From positions 62,001 to 126,000 of the forward strand of contig NZ_JAFCXL010000004.1 in NCBI RefSeq assembly GCF_049898325.1: a DNA stretch of 64,000 bases, given 5' to 3'. The notes below the pieces were generated by a model that saw only the letters and a list, made by a program, of their open reading frames with translations, ran no database searches and was not told the origin of the DNA. The position numbers were made by a program, and so were the translations under genes. This document shows positions 24,629-33,081 of the stretch, in pieces. The stretch comes from JAFCUW01 sp049898325. Lineage in GTDB: Bacteria > Pseudomonadota > Gammaproteobacteria > Burkholderiales > Burkholderiaceae_D. How positions within the stretch are numbered: position 1 is the stretch's first letter; each line of letters begins with the position of its first letter.

Positions 24629-26026
24629 TCAGCGCTGCTGGGCAGCGAAGATCCCGTTCAAGGCGCGCCACAGGGATTGTGCGCCGGCGCCACCGTCGAA
24701 AGCCCGGCTGCACAGCGCTTCGATGGTTTCGGCAGCGCCACGATCAAGCGCACCTTCCGCCAGCCGCATGAATTTCACGCGCGTGGCCGCCAGATCGAAA
24801 GGCCGGGCCGGATCGCCCCAGGCATCGACGACGGTCCGGCTGGCCACCATGCGCTCGCCAATAAATAGCTCTACGCTAGCGGGAAAGGCTTGCGGCGCAA
24901 GTTCCTGCAGCCGGGCGTCGGCAAGCACCTCGACCTTTTGCGCAAGGCAGGCCATGGCGGCGCTGTGCAATGGCTGCTGGCGCTCGATATCGAGCAAATG
25001 GCGCGGGTTCAGGCCGGCCAGGGCGATGTTGTAGGCGCAGCTGGTAATGCGCGACAGGCGGCTCGTTTCGATATCGTAGTGGCCGACCATGCGGGCGTGC
25101 GCCGGCGGCAAGCGCACCCGGATACGGCTGATGGCATCGTTGGCGATGCCCTGGTCGAGCAGATGCAGGAATGCGTCGATCACCGCCATATTGTGCTTTG
25201 CCATGCAATACGGTTTGATGCTGGTGCGCTCGACTGCGCAGCCATCGCACAGCACGTCCTCGATGCGACCCGGTAGTACGGCAAGGCCGTGCAGGGCGGG
25301 GAGGCGGTCGCCGTCGAGCAGTGTGTGGTCGCCGTTGAAGCCCTGGGCGGCGCTGAAGGCTGCCACGCAGCCAGCCCTCGCGGCCATGCCCAGCAGCAAC
25401 CATCGGGCTGACGTGCCCGGTCCGGCGGCCACGCCGGCGCTGGCACTGCCGCCAGGGCGGCCGTTCGATGCGGTGAGCGCGATCGCCAGTGCGTTGGCGG
25501 TGCGCGCGGCGTCCAGGCCGAGCATCACCGCAACCACCGCTGCGGTCGTGACGGGCGCCAGCAGCAGCGTCGGCCAGACGCCCTGGTGCAGGATGTCGCG
25601 GCCTGCCAGTGCTTCGCCCAGGCCGGTCATCACAGCGTAGCCTACCCGCATGCCGGCGGCCAGGCGCCGGGCCGCCTCCGGCGTGCCGGTATGCGCGGCG
25701 AGCGCCAGGGCGGCAGGCAGGACCACTGCCCCGGGAGTGGTGCAGGACGGCATGTGGATGTCGTCCACCTCGGTCAGCCGGGTGCTCGCGGTGGCCAGTG
25801 CGATCGCATCGAGCAGGGAAGGACTGAACACCGGCGGTGCCCCGGCCCCGGCCATGCCGAGCCGGTGCAGTTGCATGCCCTCGCTCGAGGCGGTCCCGGC
25901 GATCCAGGCACCGACCGTGTCGAGCAGATGGAGATGCAAGGCTGATCCGGCCCCCTCGGTTGCGGCCGCTGCGTCGCCCGGCGCGGCGGCCGCGATTGCC
26001 CGGGCCAGCGTGTCGATTCGTGTCAT
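24629..26026 (-). CDS. MmgE/PrpD family protein
   Basis: 465 residues from ATG 26026, which overlaps the CoA-transferase stop (ATGA). The all-helical MmgE/PrpD fold is recognisable: LHLLDTVGAWIAG at the N terminus, TEVDDIHMPSCTTPGAVVLPAALALAA, GVWPTLLLAPVTTAA, and SIKPYCMAKHNMAVIDAF with the conserved K..H. Members dehydrate 2-methylcitrate or decarboxylate cis-aconitate. As the last gene of an operon with a thiolase-like protein and a CoA-transferase, it probably dehydrates a tricarboxylate or hydroxy acid produced from a side chain. The exact reaction is unknown. Confidence 0.82.
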   Translation of the reverse strand: MTRIDTLARAIAAAAPGDAAAATEGAGSALHLHLLDTVGAWIAGTASSEGMQLHRLGMAGAGAPPVFSPSLLDAIALATASTRLTEVDDIHMPSCTTPGAVVLPAALALAAHTGTPEAARRLAAGMRVGYAVMTGLGEALAGRDILHQGVWPTLLLAPVTTAAVVAVMLGLDAARTANALAIALTASNGRPGGSASAGVAAGPGTSARWLLLGMAARAGCVAAFSAAQGFNGDHTLLDGDRLPALHGLAVLPGRIEDVLCDGCAVERTSIKPYCMAKHNMAVIDAFLHLLDQGIANDAISRIRVRLPPAHARMVGHYDIETSRLSRITSCAYNIALAGLNPRHLLDIERQQPLHSAAMACLAQKVEVLADARLQELAPQAFPASVELFIGERMVASRTVVDAWGDPARPFDLAATRVKFMRLAEGALDRGAAETIEALCSRAFDGGAGAQSLWRALNGIFAAQQR

Positions 26027-27438
26027 GCGCTGACACTGGCCGTTCCGGCGCCGGGCCGCATGCTGCCCACCTGTTCGGCTGCCAGCAGGTCCATGTCGGT
26101 GAGGGCACGCACCTCGTCGACGCTGAAGCCCGGCGCGACTTCCTCGATCACGAACTGCTCGCCGCGGCGTACCAGCAGCGCCAGGTCGGTGACGATGACG
26201 TCGACGCAGCGCGGCGCCGTGAGCGGATAGCTGCATTCGCGCACCAGCTTGGCGCGGCCCTTGCTGTCGCTGTGCTCCATGACGATGATCAGCCGGCTGG
26301 CGCCGGCGATCAGGTCCATCGCCCCGCCGATGCCGCCGCCGACCTGGCCCGGCACGCTCCAGTTGGCCAGGTCGCCGTTCTGCGCCACCTGGTAGGCGCC
26401 CAGCAGCACGGCGGCCAGCTTGCCCGAGCGCGCCACCTCGAACGAGACCACGCTGTCGAACAGGGCGCCACCCGGGCGCATTTCGATGAAGCCGCCGGCG
26501 GCGTCGAACAGGTCCGGGTCGGGGGTGCCCGACTCGCTCAGCAGTTCATAGCCGAGCGCGCCATTTTCTGCATGCAGCGTGATGTTGCGTCCGGCCACGT
26601 GCGAGGCGACCAGGGTCGGCAAGCCGGACCCCAGGTTCACGCAGGCGTTCTCCGGCAACAGCGCGGCGGCCCGCTCGGCCAGTTCCATGCGCGACAGCGC
26701 CGGCTTGCCGAAGTATTTGCGCCGGGTATCGGGGGCGCGGCGGCGCATGGCCCCCTTCGGCACCGCCACCTTTTTGGTGCTGAGCACGACACGGGCGACG
26801 AAGATGCCGGGCAGGCCCACCCGTTCCGGCGCGATGGCGCCGGCTTCGACGATTTCCTCGACCTCGACGATGGCCACCCGCGCGCCCTTGGCGAAGCTGG
26901 GATGGAAATGCATGCTGCTGCCGCGGAACTCGACGTTGCCCTGGGTGTCGGCGCGAAAGCCCCGTATCAGCGCATAATCAACCGCCAGCGCATGTTCGAG
27001 CACGTACTGCCTGCCGCCGAACTGGCGCACTTCCTTGTTCTTTGCCAGCGGGGTGCCCACGGTCACCGGACTGTAGAACGCGGGCAGCCCGGCGCCGGCT
27101 GCGCGCAGGCGTTCCACCAGGATTCCTTGCGGCACCATCTCGAGGACCAGTTCGCCCGCCGCTGCCCGTTCCTCGACCAGCGACGGCAGGCCGGGACGCG
27201 CCGAGAACGACAGGATCGCCTTGCTGACCTGGCCGTTCTCGAGCAGCAACTCGGGCCGGTACTCGCCGGCACCGAGCGAATTGGCAACCAGGCACAGCCG
27301 ACGTGCGCCTTGCTCCTTCAAAGCGATGACGAGGCTGTTGGGGTAGCTGTGGCCGACGCCGAAACCGGCGATCGCCACGCTGGCGCCATCGGGGATGTCG
27401 GCCACGGCCGCTTCGGCGGAAGTAAAGATTTTTGTCAT
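26023..27438 (-). CDS. Fused 3-oxoacid CoA-transferase (A+B), copy B
   Basis: 471 residues, same architecture as copy A: A module then B module with catalytic Glu in HAENGALGYE. It is probably the ancestral copy, because it still follows an intact DUF35 gene with an ATGA overlap, whereas copy A follows a deleted one. The C terminus is GTASVSA rather than GSSVC, as the repeat ends just before the stop. It would activate an organic acid with CoA for the thiolase-like protein of the same operon, or the reverse. Confidence 0.86.
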   Translation of the reverse strand: MTKIFTSAEAAVADIPDGASVAIAGFGVGHSYPNSLVIALKEQGARRLCLVANSLGAGEYRPELLLENGQVSKAILSFSARPGLPSLVEERAAAGELVLEMVPQGILVERLRAAGAGLPAFYSPVTVGTPLAKNKEVRQFGGRQYVLEHALAVDYALIRGFRADTQGNVEFRGSSMHFHPSFAKGARVAIVEVEEIVEAGAIAPERVGLPGIFVARVVLSTKKVAVPKGAMRRRAPDTRRKYFGKPALSRMELAERAAALLPENACVNLGSGLPTLVASHVAGRNITLHAENGALGYELLSESGTPDPDLFDAAGGFIEMRPGGALFDSVVSFEVARSGKLAAVLLGAYQVAQNGDLANWSVPGQVGGGIGGAMDLIAGASRLIIVMEHSDSKGRAKLVRECSYPLTAPRCVDVIVTDLALLVRRGEQFVIEEVAPGFSVDEVRALTDMDLLAAEQVGSMRPGAGTASVSA

Positions 27439-27511
27439 CGCGGCAGCTCCGTGGTGGAAGTAGTCAATGGTCGAAAGCGCAGCAAGGCGGCTTCTTCGCC
27501 GGCCGGGCAGA
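26046..27511 (-). repeat. Large inverted repeat, copy B
   Basis: Reverse-oriented partner of 15757-17223, about 1,466 bp and nearly identical. A further short match continues inside the DUF35 gene (27748-27783), interrupted by the 240 bp missing from copy A. The two copies enclose about 8.8 kb (17224-26045), which homologous recombination could invert. Confidence 0.9.
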
Positions 27512-27869
27512 ACAGCGCCTGCACCGGCTGGCCGATCTGCAACTGTGCTGGTTCGCAGTCGACGATGTTGGTCAGCACCCGCGGGCCTTCCTCGAGCTCG
27601 ACCAGGGCCAGCACATACTCGGCCACCTCGCGGTAGGCGCCTTCGCCGCGGCGCACGGCGGTGGCGCTGTAGATCGTGCCGCGCCCGCTGGCCTCGAACC
27701 AGTCGACGCAATCGTGCCCGCACTCGGGGCAGAACTGGCGCGGATACCAGATCACGAAACGACAGCGGCAGCAGCGCGGCAGCATCAGCTTGCCCTGCAG
27801 GGCGCCTTGCCAGAACGGCCGCGCCTCGGCGCCGACCAGCGGCGCCGGCGCCGGCAGCATGGGGCTCAT
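27435..27869 (-). CDS. DUF35 zinc-ribbon/OB-fold protein (ChsH2-type)
   Basis: 144 residues. A short N-terminal helix (PFWQGALQGKLMLP), a rubredoxin-like zinc site (CCRCRFVIWYPRQFCPECG, cysteines about 33-36 and 47-50), then an OB fold (RGTIYSATAV... YVLALVELEEGPRVLTNIV). Such proteins bind acyl-CoA as partners of thiolase-like enzymes (for example Ltp2-ChsH2 of steroid side-chain cleavage). It is sandwiched by ATGA overlaps between the thiolase-like gene and the CoA-transferase. A deleted remnant of the same gene lies at 15714. Confidence 0.86.
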   Translation of the reverse strand: MSPMLPAPAPLVGAEARPFWQGALQGKLMLPRCCRCRFVIWYPRQFCPECGHDCVDWFEASGRGTIYSATAVRRGEGAYREVAEYVLALVELEEGPRVLTNIVDCEPAQLQIGQPVQALFCPAGEEAALLRFRPLTTSTTELPR

Positions 27870-29020
27870 GCGTCACCCCGGCCGAGAATCAGGGTGGCGC
27901 TGCACATGCGGGAGATGCCGCCGCCGGTGCCGTGCGCCAGGGCGAGTTCGCAATCCTTCACCTGGACGTCCGGGTGCGCTTCGCCGCGCAGCTGGCGCAC
28001 CGCTTCAATCACCTTGACCATGCCGCCCTGGTAGCCCGGGTGGTTGTTGCACAGCCCACCGCCATCGGTATTGATCGGCAGCCGGCCGCCGACCCGCAAG
28101 GCGCCGTCCGCTGCAAATGGACCGCCATCGCCTTTTTTGCAAAAGCCCAAGTCCTCGAGGGTTATCAGCACGGTGATGGTGAAAGAGTCGTAAATGGATG
28201 CGTAGTCGATATCGGCAGGCGTCACCTTGGCTTCCTCGAACGCCGCCGGTCCCGACCACACCGCTGCCGTGTACGTCATGTCCACGCGCCCGCCCGCCGT
28301 GTGCTTGATCGCTTCGCCGTGGCCGAGCAGTTTGACGGCGCGGCGCCGGATGCCAGCTGCAATTTCTGGCGTCGTCACGATCACTGCGCCGCCGCCATCG
28401 CTCACCACGCAGCAGTCCATCCGGCGCAGGGGATCGGCAACCAACGGTGAGGCCAGCACCTCATCGATGGTCACCGCTTTGCGCAGAAGTGCATTCGGGT
28501 TGAACTGGGCATGGAAGGCGGCCGCGGCTTTCACTTCCGCCATCTGGCGCGCGGTGGTGCCGTACTCGTACATGTGGCGCTTTGCGGCCAGCGCATAGAT
28601 CCCGATGTTGGTTTCGCCGTAAGGTGCTTCGAACGGATATTCGGGGGTATCGGGCGGCAGCTTGGCTGCGCGGACGATGCCGCGCACGCGCGCACCCTGC
28701 GTTACCAGGGCGATCCGGCACTTGCCGCTTGCCACCGCCAGCGCTGCATGGCCGATGTGGCACAGGTAGGATGAGCCACCGGTGAACGTCGAGTCGGTGT
28801 AGCGCAGGCGTTTGAGACCGATGTATTCGGCCAGCGAAATGGCGCCGAAGCCAAGCTGGCCGTTGCAAAAATAGCCGTCGATGTCGTCCAGCCCCAGTCC
28901 TGCATCGGCCAGCGCGCCGTGCGCCACTTGCGCATGAATCTGCGCTGCCGACAGGTCGGGTAAATCCCGCCCCGGGTGCTCGTATGCACCAATGATCACT
29001 GCTTTTCCGTTCATGCTCAT
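27866..29020 (-). CDS. Cysteine-less thiolase fold protein, Ltp2-like (predicted acyl-CoA aldolase)
   Basis: 384 residues of thiolase fold. Both usual catalytic cysteines are missing: the nucleophile region reads TFTGGSSYLCHIGHAAL and the second site is AHGTGGGISR instead of C.GGG. A histidine is kept in GLCNNHPGYQGG, and DIDYASIYDSFTI holds tyrosines of the kind used by Ltp2. With the DUF35 partner next door, a retro-aldol cleavage of a CoA thioester is more likely than thiolysis; the substrate is unknown. First gene of the minus-strand operon, with island promoter 5 upstream. Confidence 0.8.
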   Translation of the reverse strand: MSMNGKAVIIGAYEHPGRDLPDLSAAQIHAQVAHGALADAGLGLDDIDGYFCNGQLGFGAISLAEYIGLKRLRYTDSTFTGGSSYLCHIGHAALAVASGKCRIALVTQGARVRGIVRAAKLPPDTPEYPFEAPYGETNIGIYALAAKRHMYEYGTTARQMAEVKAAAAFHAQFNPNALLRKAVTIDEVLASPLVADPLRRMDCCVVSDGGGAVIVTTPEIAAGIRRRAVKLLGHGEAIKHTAGGRVDMTYTAAVWSGPAAFEEAKVTPADIDYASIYDSFTITVLITLEDLGFCKKGDGGPFAADGALRVGGRLPINTDGGGLCNNHPGYQGGMVKVIEAVRQLRGEAHPDVQVKDCELALAHGTGGGISRMCSATLILGRGDA

Positions 29021-29051
29021 ATGCGACCCTGCGAGGTGTTTCGATCTCGGT

Positions 29052-29112
29052 AGCTTAGCGAGATTGATCCGCCAGCGCCGGCTGCGCCGCGCAAGTGTCC
29101 GCAGTGTGAATC
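29052..29112 (-). promoter_or_regulatory. Island promoter 5: 18-bp motif and -10 on the minus strand
   Basis: On the minus strand, GATTCACACTGCGGACAC (29112 to 29095) matches the island motif at 13 of 18 positions, and TAAGCT (29057 to 29052) follows after exactly 37 nt, the spacing seen for promoters 1, 3 and 4. The -35 place (CGGCGC) is poor, as in promoter 4. The -10 lies 31 nt before the thiolase-like ATG at 29020. Confidence 0.48.
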
Positions 29113-29163
29113 GTCGTTGCAGGCAACGCCCGCCACTTGCGGCGGCCGGGCCGCAAGCGTCAG

Positions 29164-29988
29164 TCAGGGCAGCAGCGCGGCCAGCTCCTGCGCGCCCTGG
29201 CGCAGCACCGGCAGGAATTGCTTGCGCATCTGCTGCGGCGTCACCAGCGCTGCCTGTGCGCCCACATTGAGCGCCGCTACCACGCGGCCGGAGGCGCCAC
29301 GTACCGGCACCGCGATCGAACGCAGGCCCAGCTCGAGCTCCTCGTTGTTAATGGCGTAGCCGTCGCGGCGTACCTGCTCCAGCCGCTCGCGCAGTGTGTC
29401 GGGATTGGTGATGGTGTTCGCAGTCATGGCGTCGAGCGACACCCGCGCCAGATACTGCTCACGTTCGGCAACGGGGAACTCGGCCAGCAGGACCCGTCCA
29501 AGCGAGGTGCAGTAGGCCGGCAGGCGGCTGCCGGCACTGAGCGACACCGACATGAAACGCGCGCTCGCCGACCTTGCCACGTACAGCACCGCATCTTCAT
29601 CGAGCACCGCCAGCGAGCACGATTGATTGAGTGCGCGGCTGATCGCATCAAGGCATGGCTGGGCCGAGACGGTCAGCGGCGTCGACGCCAGATAGGCGTA
29701 GCCCAGTGTCAGGATTTTGGGCTGCAGGGTGAAATTGCTCAATTCGGCGCCGATATAGCCAAGTTTGCGCAGCGTGTGGAGGCATCGCCGCACTGCGGCG
29801 CGCGGAATGCCGGTTTGCTGGCTGATCTGGGCAATCGTCTGCGGCTTGCGCGAGTCGGAAAACGTCCGAATCACCGCCAGTCCGCGCGCCAGTGATGTCA
29901 TGAAATCGGGATCGGTGAGGGCTTCGATGTCGTCGGCGATGGTTGGCGGCGCATCTGCTGCGGGTGGGGTCTTGGGGGGCATGGGCAT
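29164..29988 (-). CDS. pcaR: IclR-family regulator PcaR
   Basis: 274 residues: N-terminal tail, HTH (about 30-85, with PQTIAQISQQTGIPRAAVRRCLHTL), and an IclR effector domain (SLGRVLLAEF, ELGLRSIAVPVRG). Length, sequence style and divergent placement against pcaIJF identify PcaR, the 3-oxoadipate-responsive activator of the pca lower pathway. It shares the 183-bp intergenic region with pcaI, which holds two PcaR-like boxes. It is less similar to the two IclR proteins at 0.4-2.0 kb than they are to each other. Confidence 0.87.
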   Translation of the reverse strand: MPMPPKTPPAADAPPTIADDIEALTDPDFMTSLARGLAVIRTFSDSRKPQTIAQISQQTGIPRAAVRRCLHTLRKLGYIGAELSNFTLQPKILTLGYAYLASTPLTVSAQPCLDAISRALNQSCSLAVLDEDAVLYVARSASARFMSVSLSAGSRLPAYCTSLGRVLLAEFPVAEREQYLARVSLDAMTANTITNPDTLRERLEQVRRDGYAINNEELELGLRSIAVPVRGASGRVVAALNVGAQAALVTPQQMRKQFLPVLRQGAQELAALLP

Positions 29989-30042
29989 GGTGCAATTCTA
30001 ATCGAATCAGCTGCGGGAGACCGTCGTCGTGCGCCGTTTTAC

Positions 30043-30110
30043 TTGACCGGCATGATAATTCGCGTTTATTCTTGGTGTTCGTTAAGCGGATGCTTGTGCG
30101 GTTATCGGAC
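30043..30110 (+). promoter_or_regulatory. pcaI promoter and PcaR-like boxes
   Basis: TTGACC at 30043-30048 and TATTCT at 30067-30072 form a -35/-10 pair with an 18-nt spacer. Two sites resemble the 15-bp PcaR box of Pseudomonas putida (GTTCGATAATCGCAC, from memory): GTTCGTTAAGCGGAT at 30077-30091 (11/15) and, on the opposite strand, GTCCGATAACCGCAC at 30110-30096 (13/15). Their position over and just downstream of the start site fits the known action of PcaR at pcaIJ. Confidence 0.5.
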
Positions 30111-30171
30111 ACCGATGTCGCCAAATTGAATATTCGAAGTTTCACCGCCATGCGGCCAACAAGGGAAAATA

Positions 30172-30837
30172 ATGATCAACAAAACATGCGATACGCTCGA
30201 GGGCGCGGTCGCCGATATCGAGGACGGCGCCACCATCATGATCGGTGGCTTTGGCAACGCGGGCATGCCGGCAGCACTGATCGACGCCTTGCTAGCCCAG
30301 GGCGCGCGCGAACTCACCATCGTCAACAACAACGCAGGCAACGGCGAAACGGGCGTGGCCGCATTGATACGGGAGAAGCGGGTGCGCAAGATGGTTTGCT
30401 CGTTTCCGCGCCAGGCCGATTCGCACCATTTCGATCGCTTGTATCGCTCAGGTTCAATCGAACTGGAGCTGACGCCGCAGGGCAACCTCGCCGAGCGCAT
30501 CCGCGCCGCCGGCGCCGGCATTGGTGGATTCTTTACGCCGACCGGCTATGGCACCCTGCTTGCCGAAGGCAAGGAAAGCCGCCTGATTGACGGCCGCCAC
30601 TACGTGCTGGAGTCGCCCATCCATGCCGACTTTGCATTGATCAAGGCACTGCGCGGCGACCGCTGGGGCAACCTGGTGTACCGAAAAACCGCGCGCAACT
30701 TCGGCCCGATCATGGCGATGGCGGCCAGGGTCACCATTGCCCAGGTGACGGAAGTGGTGGAGCTGGGCGCGATCGATCCGGAAGCGGTCGTTACCCCAGG
30801 AATTTTCGTTCAACGTGTCGTGAGGGAGGCAGCATGA
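30172..30837 (+). CDS. pcaI: 3-oxoadipate CoA-transferase subunit A
   Basis: 221 residues, family I CoA-transferase alpha subunit. Signature near the N terminus: IMIGGFGNAGMPAALIDALL (about 23-42); then TPTGYGTLLAEGKE and VVELGAIDPEAVVTPGIFVQ at the end. With PcaJ it moves CoA from succinyl-CoA to 3-oxoadipate. Its stop overlaps the pcaJ start by ATGA, so the two subunits are made in balance. Pathway context (pcaR, pcaF) makes 3-oxoadipate the likely substrate rather than acetoacetate. Confidence 0.9.
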   Translation: MINKTCDTLEGAVADIEDGATIMIGGFGNAGMPAALIDALLAQGARELTIVNNNAGNGETGVAALIREKRVRKMVCSFPRQADSHHFDRLYRSGSIELELTPQGNLAERIRAAGAGIGGFFTPTGYGTLLAEGKESRLIDGRHYVLESPIHADFALIKALRGDRWGNLVYRKTARNFGPIMAMAARVTIAQVTEVVELGAIDPEAVVTPGIFVQRVVREAA

Positions 30838-31486
30838 AGCGCTACAGCCGCGAGCAAATGGCCGAACGCGTCGCCAGGGACATCCCTGAGGGTGCTTACG
30901 TCAACCTGGGTATCGGCTTGCCGACCACGGTTGCCAATTTTCTGCCGCCGGAACGTGAAGTCTTCTTGCAAAGCGAGAATGGCCTGCTTGGAATGGGACC
31001 CGCGCCCGCGCCCGGCGAGGAAGACGAAGACTTGATCAACGCCGGCAAGCAAGCTGTCACCCTGCTCACGGGAGGCGCCTACTTCCACCATGCCGACTCG
31101 TTTGCGATGATGCGCGGCGGCCATCTTGACATCTGCGTGCTGGGCGCCTTTCAGGTGTCGGGCAAGGGTGACCTGGCCAATTGGCATACCGGCGCACCTG
31201 ACGCGATTCCTGCGGTGGGCGGCGCGATGGACCTGGCCATTGGCGCCAAGCAGGTGTTCGTGATGATGGAGCACCAGACCAGGAGCGGCGAGCCGAAGCT
31301 TGTCGAAAACTGCAGCTATGCGCTGACCGGCATCGGCTGCGTGAGCCGCATCTACACCGACCTGGCCGTAATCGACGTGACCGAAGGCGGCCTGCGCGTG
31401 CGCGAGATCGTCCCGGGCATGACGTTCGAGGATCTGCAGAAAGTCACCAGCGCAGTGCTGCTGCCGCCAGTCGAAGGAGCACAAGC

Positions 31487-31490
<4 letters not shown>
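30834..31490 (+). CDS. pcaJ: 3-oxoadipate CoA-transferase subunit B
   Basis: 218 residues, beta subunit. The catalytic glutamate is in QSENGLLGMGPAP (about residue 50), the signature of AtoA/PcaJ proteins; YVNLGIGLPTTVANFLP precedes it. GGAMDLAIGAKQVFVMMEH and NCSYALTG are conserved. It is coupled to pcaI upstream and pcaF downstream by ATGA overlaps. Confidence 0.9.
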
Positions 31491-32689
<1,199 letters not shown>

Positions 32690-33081
32690 GCAAGCTTGTG
32701 GCGCGACGCCCGCCAGGCTAGCGGCGCGCCCCTGACGCGCCAGATATCGTGATCGATTGCTGTTAGGGGCTGCGTTAGTGACGCGCAATGGCAAGTGGCG
32801 CTCATGGCGGTGTGTGGCTGGGCTGTACAGTGGATGAATTGATGTGCCGCCCTGGTCAGAAACCTGTCGGGATGTCGCACGAATTCGCGATCGAAGGCGT
32901 AAACGACACCGGCAATTTGTCGACCCCCATGCGCCCGAAGTAAAGCACTCCGGCCATGGCGAAGTCGTGTGGGCGCGCATCGCTTCTACGGCAGCCAACT
33001 GCCACATCAGGACATGATGATGGCGAAAGAATGAGGGGCGGCGTCACTGTGTCCGCTGTTCCTGATGGCCTGCGCGCGCTG
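32690..33081. other. Non-coding gap between pcaF and the glycerophosphodiesterase
   Basis: 392 bp between convergent genes. Open frames here have no SD or family features. A GC hairpin at 32723-32741 (GGCGCG, 7-nt loop, CGCGCC) lies 34 nt after pcaF and may end its transcript, though no T tract follows. Confidence 0.4.

Noticed and set aside
17224..26045. Composite transposon bounded by the inverted repeats
   Set aside because: The repeats encode a CoA-transferase, not a transposase, and no terminal inverted repeats or target duplication are seen.
24629..26236. N-terminal extension of the PrpD protein to 26236
   Set aside because: The extra residues are an out-of-frame reading of the CoA-transferase gene; ATG 26026 overlaps its stop as in the rest of the operon.
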